64,000 nt of DNA from Neisseria sp. KEM232. GTDB taxonomy: Bacteria > Pseudomonadota > Gammaproteobacteria > Burkholderiales > Neisseriaceae. Below the pieces are notes generated by a model. The model had not been told where the DNA came from and did no database searches. It worked only from the letters and a program-made list of their open reading frames with translations. Within the stretch, counting starts at the first letter, position 1, and each line of letters starts with the position of its first letter. This document shows, one piece after another, positions 17,730 to 26,132 of this stretch. Location: the NCBI RefSeq assembly GCF_002237445.1, contig NZ_CP022527.1, positions 620,001 through 684,000 on the forward strand, in the 5' to 3' direction. A program made the position numbers and the translations under genes.

Positions 17730-17749
17730 GTTCCCGCCTGCGCGGGAAT
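17730..17749. repeat. dRS3 repeat
   Basis: The 20-base unit GTTCCCGCCTGCGCGGGAAT fits the neisserial dRS3 palindrome (ATTCCC, 8 variable bases, GGGAAT) with one end mismatch. It is followed by GACGTTTCTGAAA, a flank shared with other copies in the window. Confidence 0.85.
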
Positions 17750-17788
17750 GACGTTTCTGAAACCGAACATCCCGCCGCGAACCCGACT

Positions 17789-17826
17789 CCCTCTCCTGCG
17801 CCCGCGCGGGGGAGGGCAGGGGGTGG
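17789..17826. repeat. CCCTCTCC-type intergenic palindrome, single arm
   Basis: Matches the right arm of the inverted repeat at 5068-5205 (CCCTCTCC, GCGCC, GCGGGGGAGGG). It lies with a dRS3 unit and two DUS in the 356-base gene-free stretch between cysA and the RpfE-like gene, in which no reading frame looks coding. Confidence 0.65.
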
Positions 17827-17956
17827 CGTTTCGCAGAAACGCTTTTTGCCTGCTGCTGCAACCTGTCGGATATTTATGCGGCCGCCGTCCCTATGCCCGG
17901 TAAAAGGCCGTCTGAAACCCGTTTTGCGGCTTTCAGACGGCCTCTCTTCACTATGC

Positions 17957-18913
17957 TCAGTCCAGCCTGCCGGCAAAGGTTTTTTTCCGTTTCCAGAACG
18001 CGCGCCCCGCTTTGGCGGCGACGGTGAGGCTGCCGCCGTGGGTGCCGTCGGCGGTGAGCGTGAGGCTGTTCAGACGGCCGCTTTGCAGGGCGGCGCGGGC
18101 GGGGGCGAAGAAGTCCTTTTCCCATGTTTGCAGCAGGCGGCAGTAGCTTTCGTAGTCGGCGGCTTCCTCTGCGCCTTCGAGGAAGATGAGGCCGTCTGAA
18201 ACGGGCTGCGGCTGCTTCGATAACAGGTTTTCCCATTGCGCCCAATCGCGCGGGGCGGCGGCGGTGTTTTTGCCCAAAGCCCAGCTGTTGTCGGCGGCGG
18301 TCAGGCCGTAGGCGGCGCTGCCGACGGAGTCGTTCCACAGCCAGACGCCGTTGACGGGCACGGGGCGGCGGGCGTTGAGCGGGTGGGCGTGCAGCCACAT
18401 TTGGATTTCGGTTTGCGCGGCCAGCCAGTCGAGCGGGGCGAGGCGTTCGATGCGCTCCACGGCGTCGGCCTGCCCGTCGGCTTCCAAAACGGAGGGTACT
18501 TTCTGCCATGCGGGCATTTGCGGCAGGGTGAGCAGCCAGAGGTCGGGGAAGCAGGGATGGAACTGCCAGCCTTGGTCGGCGAAAAACGCGCTCAGTCCTT
18601 CACACCATCGGGCGGCTTCGTCCGTGCTGATGCCCAGGATGCGGCCGGAAGCGAGGTGTGCCTGGTTCATGCCCATCTGCTGGCTGACGGGCGCGGCGGG
18701 GATGCAGGGCGTTTCGGGCGGCAGGCCGAGCCTGTCGGCAAGCAGGCGGCACAGGCTGCCCCGCCACAGGCAGCGGGCGCGGAACGCGGCGGAGGATGCG
18801 GGATCGGGGGTAAAACGGCCGAAGCGCAGGAAGAAATCGAGGGCGCTCGTCGTCGGCAGCGGCAGGTTTTCAGACGGCCTGAGGAAAGAGGGGAGGGCGA
18901 TGGTGGTGTTCAT
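17957..18913 (-). CDS. RpfE-like conserved hypothetical protein
   Basis: A 318-residue soluble protein without signal peptide. It resembles the conserved proteobacterial family often annotated as RpfE or phosphoglycerate-mutase regulatory protein: PVSQQMGMNQAHLASG, EIQMWLHAHPLNARR and the family hallmark VNGVWLWNDS are present. The start is the ATG at 18911-18913 (MNTTIALPSF); an upstream ATG would add six residues. Two coding DUS give RPSE and VSDGL. Function of the family is not established. It points away from the mpg gene, sharing a divergent promoter region at 18914-19079. Confidence 0.75.
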   Translation of the reverse strand: MNTTIALPSFLRPSENLPLPTTSALDFFLRFGRFTPDPASSAAFRARCLWRGSLCRLLADRLGLPPETPCIPAAPVSQQMGMNQAHLASGRILGISTDEAARWCEGLSAFFADQGWQFHPCFPDLWLLTLPQMPAWQKVPSVLEADGQADAVERIERLAPLDWLAAQTEIQMWLHAHPLNARRPVPVNGVWLWNDSVGSAAYGLTAADNSWALGKNTAAAPRDWAQWENLLSKQPQPVSDGLIFLEGAEEAADYESYCRLLQTWEKDFFAPARAALQSGRLNSLTLTADGTHGGSLTVAAKAGRAFWKRKKTFAGRLD

Positions 18914-19079
18914 GGCAAACGGGCGGCGCAAAAGGGGCGCATTTTACGCGCTTTTGCCGCGCGCGGCGTTTTGCAAAAAAACGTTTGTGGTACACTGCGC
19001 GCCCCACAAATCATTAAAAAACCGTTTAAATTAAGGGCTTGTCATGCCGCTTTATTAAGAAACGGTTATCCGACGAAGA

Positions 19080-20387
19080 ATGGACAGAGATTTTCTCCGC
19101 CGCATCAGGCAACACAAACACACCCGCTACGCCGTGGCGGGTCTTCTGATTTCGGCCGCCGTTTCGGCGGTTTTGTACGGTTTGGCTTCAGACGGCGGCA
19201 AAGCGCCCCAGGCACGGCGCATCGTGCAGGAGCTGCCGCCGCCGCAGGGCAGCACACAGGAGAGCAAAAGCAGCTACTGGCTGGAAGAGGCGGTGAAAGA
19301 GGGAGACACCCTGCAAACCATGCTGCGCCGCTACGGCCTTTCCGATGCCGACATCGCGGGCGTGCTGGGCAAAGACGCCGCCGAGCGGCAGCTGCGCCGC
19401 CTGCATCCGGGGCAGACCGTCAGCGTGCTGATGGACGGTGAAAACCGCCCCGCCGCCATCCAGTTTTTCAACGACGACGACAACGGCGAGAAAAACCTGA
19501 TCGCGCTGGGCAGAATCAAAGGCAAGTGGCAGGCCTCCACCAGCGAAATCGAGATGAAAACCCTGCCGACGCTGGTGTCCGTTACCGTGCGTACTTCGGC
19601 CAAAGGCTCGCTGGCGCAGGCGGGCGTCGGCGTCGAGTTGCGCGAGCTTCTGCGCGACATTTTCAGCGAGCAGTTCGACGTCGACGGCCTGCTCGAAGGC
19701 GACCAAATCCGCCTGCTCTACGACACCATGTATTTCCGCGGCCAGGAAATGGCCACCGGCGACATCCTCGGCGTGGAAATCGTCAAAGGCGGCAAAACCT
19801 ACCGCGCCTACTACTACGACAAAGGCGATCACGGCGGCGGCTATTACAACTACGACGGCGAGCCGCTCAAAACCGAACACGCCGACGGCTTCCTCTACCT
19901 GCCGCTGCAAAACTACACCCGCATCTCCTCGCCCTACGGCATCCGCGTCCATCCCATCCTGCGCACCGTGAAAATGCACACCGGCATCGACTACGCCGCC
20001 CCCACCGGCACGCCCGTTTACGCGCCCGCCGACGGCACGTTGGTGTTCAAAGGCTGGAAGGGCGGCTACGGCCACACCGTCATGCTGCAACACGGCAACG
20101 GCGTAGAAACGCTCTACGGCCACCTCAGCGCCTTTTCGCCATCCGCCGGCCGCGTGCGCGCGGGCGAGGTGATCGGTTTTGTCGGCACATCCGGCCGCTC
20201 CACCGGCCCGCACCTGCACTACGAAGCCCGCATCAACGGCCAGCACGTCAACCCCGCCACTGTCGCCCTGCCGACGCCGAAAATGGAAAAAATCAGCATG
20301 GGCGCCTTCCTGCGCCAGCGCCAGAAAACCGAAGACATTATGGCCGCCGTGGAAAACCTGCCCGTCACGGCGGCGCAGATTTACTAG
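19080..20387 (+). CDS. mpg: M23 family peptidoglycan DD-metallopeptidase (Mpg/NGO1686-like)
   Basis: A 435-residue envelope protein with one N-terminal membrane anchor (YAVAGLLISAAVSAVLYGLA). A LysM/OapA-like region (EEAVKEGDTLQTMLRRYGLS) is followed by a linker domain and a C-terminal M23 LytM domain with zinc ligands H300 and D304 (MHTGID) and catalytic HLH at 378-380. Length and order match the neisserial DD-carboxy/endopeptidase NMB0315/NGO1686, which trims peptide stems and affects piliation and peroxide resistance. The TAG stop at 20385-20387 coincides with the edge of a fragment of the palindromic repeat, so the final residues may have been reshaped by insertion. Confidence 0.9.
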   Translation: MDRDFLRRIRQHKHTRYAVAGLLISAAVSAVLYGLASDGGKAPQARRIVQELPPPQGSTQESKSSYWLEEAVKEGDTLQTMLRRYGLSDADIAGVLGKDAAERQLRRLHPGQTVSVLMDGENRPAAIQFFNDDDNGEKNLIALGRIKGKWQASTSEIEMKTLPTLVSVTVRTSAKGSLAQAGVGVELRELLRDIFSEQFDVDGLLEGDQIRLLYDTMYFRGQEMATGDILGVEIVKGGKTYRAYYYDKGDHGGGYYNYDGEPLKTEHADGFLYLPLQNYTRISSPYGIRVHPILRTVKMHTGIDYAAPTGTPVYAPADGTLVFKGWKGGYGHTVMLQHGNGVETLYGHLSAFSPSAGRVRAGEVIGFVGTSGRSTGPHLHYEARINGQHVNPATVALPTPKMEKISMGAFLRQRQKTEDIMAAVENLPVTAAQIY

Positions 20388-20409
20388 GCTGATTGTCAAC
20401 AGCCCCTAG
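20387..20409. repeat. End fragment of the palindromic MITE-like element
   Basis: The stretch GGCTGATTGTCAACAGCCCC followed by TAG matches the right end of copy A. It touches the mpg stop codon and its CTAG is shared with the left end of the complete copy B, as if one element had inserted into the CTAG end of an older one. Confidence 0.7.
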
Positions 20410-20572
20410 GGCGTGTTGACAATCAGCCTTGCGGCGGTATTTTTGGTAAAAATCCACGCCTGCCGCGTCAAAAATGCTCGCAAGATGTCCAATCTTGCTG
20501 CGCTTTTTTCCTTGCAGGCGCGAATTTTTCCTCAAAAAACCGCTTCGCAAGCTGAATGTCAACACGCCCTAG
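20406..20572. repeat. 167-bp palindromic MITE-like element, copy B
   Basis: Ends read CTAGGGCGTGTTGACA inward. Its reverse complement aligns with copy A (13284-13451) along the full length with roughly 85 percent identity by eye. As in A, the two arms resemble each other, giving an extended hairpin. No transposase is encoded. Confidence 0.85.
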
Positions 20573-20657
20573 GCAAGATACGCAAAGGCCGTCTGAAAAG
20601 CACATCCCGCTTTCAGACGGCCTTTTCTACTTTTAAACCGACAGCCGCGCAGCTTGT

Positions 20658-20763
20658 TATAGTGAGTCAAAATAAAAAAGATACAAGGCAGCAAGCCGCA
20701 GGCAGTACAGGTAGTACGACAAGGCGCAGCAACGCCGTAGATTTTCTATTTTGGTTCACTATA
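20658..20763. repeat. Correia-type repeat enclosed element (CREE)
   Basis: A 106-base element with TATAGTGA/TCACTATA-type inverted ends, internal GCAGACAGTACAG-like core (here GCAGGCAGTACAGGTAGTAC) and CAACGCCGTAGATTTT, matching the neisserial Correia element layout but with divergent ends (TGAnnCAAAAT in place of TGGATTAACAAAAAT). TA flanks fit a TA target duplication. It sits in the 474-base gene-free stretch between mpg and murA, which otherwise holds only repeat B and DUS. Confidence 0.85.
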
Positions 20764-20803
20764 TTCGACCAACACTTGCTGAAATATTGTTGTACATATC
20801 AAG

Positions 20804-20845
20804 AAGGCCGTCTGAAAGCAGGATATGCTTTTCAGACGGCCTTTT
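20804..20845. terminator. Inverted DUS-pair terminator of murA
   Basis: Two opposed uptake sequences with a short loop and flanking A/T runs lie 17 bases past the murA stop. Confidence 0.85.
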
Positions 20846-20861
20846 GCTTGCAGATGGGCGT

Positions 20862-22115
20862 TTAACCCGAAACCCGCTCGATTTTCGCGCCGACTTGGCC
20901 GAGTTTTTTCTCGATGTGCTCGTAGCCGCGATCCAGATGGTAGATGCGCTCGACGATGGTTTCGCCGCCGGCGACCAAGCCTGCAATCACGAGGCTGGCG
21001 GAGGCGCGCAGGTCGGTGGCCATCACGGTTGCGCCGGAGAGTTTTTCCACGCCGTTGACAAAGGCGGTGTTGCCTTCGGTGGAGATGTCCGCACCCATGC
21101 GGTTGAGTTCGGGTACGTGCATGAAGCGGTTTTCAAAAATGGTTTCGACCACTTTGCCCGAACCTTCGGCCACGGCGTTCATCGCCATAAACTGCGCCTG
21201 CATATCGGTGGGGAAACCGGGGTGGACGACGGTGCGGATGTCCACGGCTTTGGGGCGTTGCTGCATATCGATGGCAATCCAGTCATCGCCCGCTTCGATA
21301 ACTGCGCCTGCTTCGACCAATTTGTCGAGTACGGCTTCCATCGTTTTGGGCGCGGCATTGCGCAACACGACTTTGCCGCCGGTCATCGCCACGGCGCAAA
21401 GGAAAGTACCCGCTTCGATGCGGTCGGGTACGACGCTGTGTTCGCAGCCGTGCAGCTCTTTCACGCCTTCAACCGTCATGGTAGATGTACCGATGCCGCT
21501 GATTTTCGCGCCCATTTTGACGAGGCATTCGGCCAAATCGACCACTTCCGGCTCGATGGCGCAGTTTTCCAATACGGTTGTGCCCTCGGCCAGCGTGGCC
21601 GCCATCAAGAGGTTTTCCGTGCCGCCTACGGTTACCACGTCCATCACCACGCGCGCGCCTTTCAGACGGCCTTTGGCTTTGACGTAGCCGTGTTCGATGG
21701 TGATTTGTGCGCCCATGGTTTCCAAGCCTTTGAGATGCTGGTCGACCGGGCGCGAGCCGATGGCGCAGCCGCCGGGCAGGCTCACCTGCGCTTCGCCGAA
21801 ACGCGCCAGCGTGGGGCCGAGCACCAGAATCGACGCGCGCATGGTTTTGACCAATTCATACGGCGCACAGGTGTTGTTGACCGTGCCGCCGTTGATTTCA
21901 AATTCGCGGATGTTGTCGGTCAGCACGCGCGCGCCCATGCCTTGCAGGAGCTTTTGCGTGGTTTTCACGTCGGCCAGCATCGGCACGTTTTTCAGGCGCA
22001 GCGTGCCCGAAGTTAAAAGGCCGGCGCACATCAGCGGCAGCGCGGCGTTTTTCGCGCCCGATACGGTGATTTCGCCGTTTAAGGGGCCGTTGGCAGAGAT
22101 TTTGAGTTTGTCCAT
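20862..22115 (-). CDS. murA: UDP-N-acetylglucosamine 1-carboxyvinyltransferase
   Basis: A 417-residue cytoplasmic enzyme that transfers enolpyruvate from PEP to UDP-GlcNAc, the first committed step of peptidoglycan synthesis. The fosfomycin-target Cys is C117 in LPGGCAIGSRPVD (E. coli C115), so no natural Cys-to-Asp resistance is seen. The N-terminus MDKLKISANGPLNGEITVSGAKNAALP is canonical and the length matches. A DUS inside the gene encodes GRLK. It is followed upstream on the same strand by ibaG, the arrangement common in proteobacteria. Confidence 0.98.
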   Translation of the reverse strand: MDKLKISANGPLNGEITVSGAKNAALPLMCAGLLTSGTLRLKNVPMLADVKTTQKLLQGMGARVLTDNIREFEINGGTVNNTCAPYELVKTMRASILVLGPTLARFGEAQVSLPGGCAIGSRPVDQHLKGLETMGAQITIEHGYVKAKGRLKGARVVMDVVTVGGTENLLMAATLAEGTTVLENCAIEPEVVDLAECLVKMGAKISGIGTSTMTVEGVKELHGCEHSVVPDRIEAGTFLCAVAMTGGKVVLRNAAPKTMEAVLDKLVEAGAVIEAGDDWIAIDMQQRPKAVDIRTVVHPGFPTDMQAQFMAMNAVAEGSGKVVETIFENRFMHVPELNRMGADISTEGNTAFVNGVEKLSGATVMATDLRASASLVIAGLVAGGETIVERIYHLDRGYEHIEKKLGQVGAKIERVSG

Positions 22116-22170
22116 GGCAGCAGGCTTTCGTGGGAGGGGAAGGGCGTTGTCGGGAAAACGCGCGGCGGAA

Positions 22171-22419
22171 TCAGCGGCCTTTTTCCGCCCATTCCGCAGG
22201 CGTGGCGGCCACGGAAACGGATAGCGCGTGCAGCTCGTTCGACGCCAGCTTGTCGGCCAGGCCGTCTTTAATCAGGCGGTGGCGGGCGAGGCGGGCTTTG
22301 CCTTCAAAGGCGGAGGAAACGATAACGGCGAAAAAGTGGTGGCCGTCGCCTTCCACTTCGATGTGTTCGCAGGGAACGACGGCGGCGATGAGTTCTTTGA
22401 CCTGTTCGGGCATCAGCAT
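22171..22419 (-). CDS. ibaG: BolA family protein IbaG
   Basis: An 82-residue BolA-fold protein. Conserved points are VEGDGHHFFAVIVSSAFEGKARLARHRLI and the C-terminal NELHALSVSVAATPAEWAEK. The HxxHHF-type core and the TPAEW ending place it with IbaG/YrbA, which binds glutaredoxin-coordinated iron-sulfur clusters. The gene lies directly upstream of murA, as in E. coli. The start MLMPEQV is preceded by GGAA; the second Met two codons later is an alternative. Confidence 0.9.
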   Translation of the reverse strand: MLMPEQVKELIAAVVPCEHIEVEGDGHHFFAVIVSSAFEGKARLARHRLIKDGLADKLASNELHALSVSVAATPAEWAEKGR

Positions 22420-22603
22420 GGTGTGTATTCCTTTTTATCGGCAGGGGGTGGCAAAAGGCCGCGATTATACCGTATCGGCAGAAGGCCGTCTGAAAAGAGC
22501 GGGGGCTTTTTAAGACGGCCTGCCGCCCGTTGCCGCCCGCACGGCGCATCTATATACTCGCGCCTTTCCCGCACACGCACCCCAAAAAAAGGACAAAAAA
22601 CGC

Positions 22604-23377
22604 ATGAACGCCATTGCCGACGTGCAAAGCAGCAAAGACCTGCGCAACCTGCCGATCAACCGCGTCGGCATCAAAGACCTCCGCTTCCCCATACAAATCG
22701 CCGCCGCCGAAGGCACGCAGTCCACCGTCGCCCGCCTCACCATGACCGTGCGCCTGCCCGCCGACCAAAAAGGCACGCATATGTCGCGCTTCGTCGCCCT
22801 GATGGAAGGGCAGCAGCGCGCGCTCGATTACGGCGAAATGCAGAACCTCACGCAGCAGATGCTCGAACTCTTGGGCGCAGACGCGGGCGCCATCAGCGCC
22901 TCGTTTCCCTTTTTCCGCCGCAAATCCGCGCCCGTGTCGGGCATCCAGTCGCTGCTCGATTATGATGTCACCCTCGGCGGCGAAGTGGAAAACGGCGTCT
23001 ACCGCCACACGCTGAAAGTGCTCGTGCCCGTCACCAGCCTGTGCCCCTGCTCCAAGGAAATCTCGCAATACGGCGCGCACAACCAGCGCTCGCACGTTAC
23101 CGTCTCCCTCGTCTGCCGCGAACACGTCGCCATAGAAGACATCATCGACATTGTCGAAGAACAGGCCTCCTGCCAGCTCTACGGCCTGCTCAAACGCCCC
23201 GACGAAAAATACGTCACCGAACGCGCCTACGAAAACCCGAAATTCGTCGAAGACATGGTGCGCGACGTGGCCGTCGCCCTGCGCGGCGATGAGCGCATCG
23301 CCTCGTTTGTCGTCGAAAGCGAAAACTTCGAGAGCATCCACAACCATTCGGCCTACGCCTATATCGCCTATCCGTAA
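22604..23377 (+). CDS. folE2: GTP cyclohydrolase I type B (FolE2)
   Basis: A 257-residue cytoplasmic enzyme that converts GTP to dihydroneopterin triphosphate for folate synthesis. This is the metal-flexible type IB enzyme, for which the N. gonorrhoeae protein is a structural model. The catalytic Cys is in VTSLCPCSKEIS, with the conserved ISQYGAHNQRS that follows and the family's C-terminal SIHNHSAYAYI. AAGGA precedes the ATG. In bacteria that also own the zinc enzyme FolE, FolE2 is often Zur-controlled, but no Zur box is visible here; in Neisseria it is usually the only GTP cyclohydrolase I. Confidence 0.96.
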   Translation: MNAIADVQSSKDLRNLPINRVGIKDLRFPIQIAAAEGTQSTVARLTMTVRLPADQKGTHMSRFVALMEGQQRALDYGEMQNLTQQMLELLGADAGAISASFPFFRRKSAPVSGIQSLLDYDVTLGGEVENGVYRHTLKVLVPVTSLCPCSKEISQYGAHNQRSHVTVSLVCREHVAIEDIIDIVEEQASCQLYGLLKRPDEKYVTERAYENPKFVEDMVRDVAVALRGDERIASFVVESENFESIHNHSAYAYIAYP

Positions 23378-23392
23378 CCCTTGCCAAGCGGC

Positions 23393-23440
23393 AAAAGGCC
23401 GTCTGAAAGTCTGCAAAACGGGCTTTCAGACGGCCTTTTG
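23393..23440. terminator. Inverted DUS-pair terminator of folE2
   Basis: Two opposed uptake sequences form a stem with T run 16 bases after the folE2 stop. Confidence 0.85.
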
Positions 23441-23502
23441 GCACGCTAAGGGCGCGGGCGTACAATCGTACCTTTCCCGACCTTACCGAAAAGGAGAAAA
23501 CC

Positions 23503-24114
23503 GTGAAACTCTACACCAGCACCACCTCGCCGTATTCCCGCGCCATCCTCCTCGCCGCCCTCGCACAAGGCGGCCTCGACGGCCTGCAACTCGTTTATGC
23601 CGACCCGTGGGCGACGCCCGACGAACTCACCGCCGCCAACCCGCTCTCGCAAGTGCCCGCCCTGATAACCGACGATGGAACGGTTATCTGCGGCACGGCC
23701 TACGTCGCGGATTTCCTGCTCGGACACCCGCTGCAAAACGCCGCCCAAGCTGCCGTTGCGGGCTATGCGCAGGCGCTGCTCGACCAAGTTGTCAAAGCCT
23801 TTTCGCTGGCGAAATTCCTGCCGCAAGGTCAGGCCGAACACCCGCACATCCCCCGCGCCCGCGAAGCCGTCGTGCGCGGCCTCGAACACGCGCCGCAGCT
23901 GGACGCGCAATGCAGCGGCTTCGACCAGCACCTGCTCGCCATGGCTTTTTCCTATGCCGAGTTGCGCCACCCGACCCTGTTTCCCCATCTGAACGAGGCC
24001 AACCGCGCCGCCTTTGCCGCATACCAACAGCGCCGCGACGTGCAGGCCGTGTCCATCGAATCCTTGGAGCGCAAACCTGCCAGCCTCGCCGCCGTGCGCG
24101 CCGCCGCCGCGTAA
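23503..24114 (+). CDS. Glutathione S-transferase family protein
   Basis: A 203-residue soluble protein with a thioredoxin-fold N-terminal domain (MKLYTSTTSPYSRAILLAALAQ, NPLSQVPALITDDGTVICGTAYVADFL) and a helical C-terminal domain. The cis-Pro of VPAL and the GT-AYVADFL counterpart of the ES-x-AI motif mark the glutathione site; the SPYSR segment suggests Ser/Cys-type catalysis as in beta or omega-like GSTs. The start is GTG at 23503, with AAGGAG seven bases upstream. Substrate unknown. Confidence 0.88.
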   Translation: MKLYTSTTSPYSRAILLAALAQGGLDGLQLVYADPWATPDELTAANPLSQVPALITDDGTVICGTAYVADFLLGHPLQNAAQAAVAGYAQALLDQVVKAFSLAKFLPQGQAEHPHIPRAREAVVRGLEHAPQLDAQCSGFDQHLLAMAFSYAELRHPTLFPHLNEANRAAFAAYQQRRDVQAVSIESLERKPASLAAVRAAAA

Positions 24115-24143
24115 GCCTTAGGCCGTCTGAAAGACAAGAGGCC

Positions 24144-25961
24144 TTACACGCTCTCGTCTATCTCTTCTTCGCCGCGCAGCAGCGCCTGTACGGCTTCGGC
24201 GATAAGGCGGTCTTGGCGCAGGCCTTCTTCGAGCATGGCCTGGTTGGCAAACGATTCCAGCTCGGGGTTGTAGAGTACGGCCATTTTATGCATGCCGTTT
24301 CTGTCCATGCGGAAGAACAAATCGCCCGCTTTTTCGGCGGTTTCGTGCGGCAGCCCCAGCATTTCCAACGCCCGCTTGCCCGCGCGGATGCCCGAATCAA
24401 ACGTCTCGCGCACGATTTCGTCGGCATCGGCCTGGAAGAGCTTGAAGGTATGGATGCGGTCGTAGGCGCGGGCAACGATTTTGATGTTGGGATTGGCTTC
24501 GCGGGCAAATTCTACGATTTGCAAAATCTGCTCGGGATCGTCAATCGCCACCACCAGCACGGCGGCTTTTTCAATGCCGGCGGTGCGCAGCAGCTCGGGG
24601 CGCGAGGCGTCGCCGAAATAGGTTTTCACGCCGTATTTGTTCATGCCCGCCACGGTTTTTTCGTCTTTATCAATGATGGTGATGGAATAGCCCGCCGCGT
24701 TGAGAATGTAATACACAATCTGCCCAAACCGCCCAAAGCCCACTTGTAAAATGGCGTGTCGCTCGTCAATTTTGTCTGCTTCGCGCTCGGCGGCGGCTTT
24801 TTTCGGCAGCTTGCCGTGCAGGATCATAAACAGCGGCGTGAGCACCATAGACAGCACCACGATGGCGGTCATATTGGCGTTGTTGGTGTCGCTGATTACG
24901 CCTTGCAATGTGGCGGCGGTGAACAACACAAAGGCAAATTCGCCGCCCTGCGCCATCAACACGGCGCGTTCTAAGGCTTCTTCGTGATTGCTTTTTGCCA
25001 AGCGGGCAACCAAGTAGATGCACACGGCTTTGGCGGCCATCAGCGCGAGCACGCTCGAAACAATCAGCGGCCAGTTGCGCGCAACGACATTCAAATCCAG
25101 CGACATGCCCACGGCTAGGAAAAACAGCCCCAAGAGCAGCCCGCGAAACGGCTCTACATCGGCTTCAAGCTGGTGGCGGAAATGCGATTCAGACAGCATC
25201 ACGCCCGCCAAAAACGCGCCCATCGCCATAGACAAGCCGCCTTTTTCCATCAACACGCCTGCGCCCAGCACCACCAACAGCGCGGCGGCGGTCATCACTT
25301 CGCGCGCCTGACTGCGCGCCAGCAGCCTGAAAAGCGGGTTGAGCAGCCAACGCCCTGCCGCCACCAATACTGCCACGCAGCCCAGCGCAATGCCGATGCT
25401 CTGCCAAACAGGCTGGCTGCTTTCGGTGTGATGCGGCGACAAAAAGGCGACGATAGCCAGCAGCGGCACAATCAGCAGGTCTTCAAACAACAGAATCGAC
25501 ACTATTTTCTGCCCGCCCGGGCTGTCGATTTCGCCCCGCTCGCCCAGCACCGACATCACAATCGCGGTGGAGGTGAGCACGAAGCCCGATGCGGCGATAA
25601 AGGAAATCTGCCACGAAAAGCCGAACAGCATTCCCACAATGGTCAGCAAAATGGCGGCCACCACTACCTGCATGCTGCCCAAGCCGAAAATCTGCTTGCG
25701 CAGATGCCAAAGGTGCGACGGCTTCATCTCCAAGCCGATAACGAATAGGAAAATCACCACGCCCAATTCGGCGACGTGCAAGATGGTGTGCCCGTCTGAA
25801 AACAGCCCTAAGCCGAACGGCCCGATGGCAAGCCCTGCCGCCAAATAGCCCAATACCGAGCCTAAGCCGAGCCGCTTGAACAATGGCACGGCAACCACCG
25901 CCGCGCCCAACAGGGACACGACCTGGATGATGCTGATGCCGCTTTCTGCCGCTGCCGACAT
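24144..25961 (-). CDS. Kef-type cation:proton antiporter (CPA2 family)
   Basis: A 605-residue inner-membrane protein. About twelve hydrophobic helices form the exchanger domain to residue 385 (GLGSVLGYLAAGLAIGPFGLG, ALLVVLGAGVLMEKGGLSMAMGAFLAGVMLSES). A TrkA-N/RCK domain follows (HAILQVGFGRFGQIVYYILN, a GxGxxG nucleotide site, then YFGDASRPELLR). It ends with a DEIDESV tail. This is the KefB/KefC/YbaL layout; KefC is glutathione-gated, and the GST-like gene next door on the other strand is a suggestive but unproven neighbour. AGGAG precedes the ATG. Confidence 0.92.
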   Translation of the reverse strand: MSAAAESGISIIQVVSLLGAAVVAVPLFKRLGLGSVLGYLAAGLAIGPFGLGLFSDGHTILHVAELGVVIFLFVIGLEMKPSHLWHLRKQIFGLGSMQVVVAAILLTIVGMLFGFSWQISFIAASGFVLTSTAIVMSVLGERGEIDSPGGQKIVSILLFEDLLIVPLLAIVAFLSPHHTESSQPVWQSIGIALGCVAVLVAAGRWLLNPLFRLLARSQAREVMTAAALLVVLGAGVLMEKGGLSMAMGAFLAGVMLSESHFRHQLEADVEPFRGLLLGLFFLAVGMSLDLNVVARNWPLIVSSVLALMAAKAVCIYLVARLAKSNHEEALERAVLMAQGGEFAFVLFTAATLQGVISDTNNANMTAIVVLSMVLTPLFMILHGKLPKKAAAEREADKIDERHAILQVGFGRFGQIVYYILNAAGYSITIIDKDEKTVAGMNKYGVKTYFGDASRPELLRTAGIEKAAVLVVAIDDPEQILQIVEFAREANPNIKIVARAYDRIHTFKLFQADADEIVRETFDSGIRAGKRALEMLGLPHETAEKAGDLFFRMDRNGMHKMAVLYNPELESFANQAMLEEGLRQDRLIAEAVQALLRGEEEIDESV

Positions 25962-26132
25962 AAAAAACTCCTGTGTGTTTGTGAAAAAAGCCGTTTCAGA
26001 CGGCCTTTTTTATGATTAGAAAAAAAGAGCGCGATTATACAGAATCCCGCCCGCATGAAACGTTTTTCCGTTTGGCAGGCCGTCTGAAACGTTCGGACGT
26101 ATAATGCCGCCTTTTTTCCGACAGCTCCCGCC

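Noticed and set aside
22420..22603. Zur box upstream of folE2
   Set aside because: Expected in bacteria with two GTP cyclohydrolases, but no TGTTAT-type palindrome is present.
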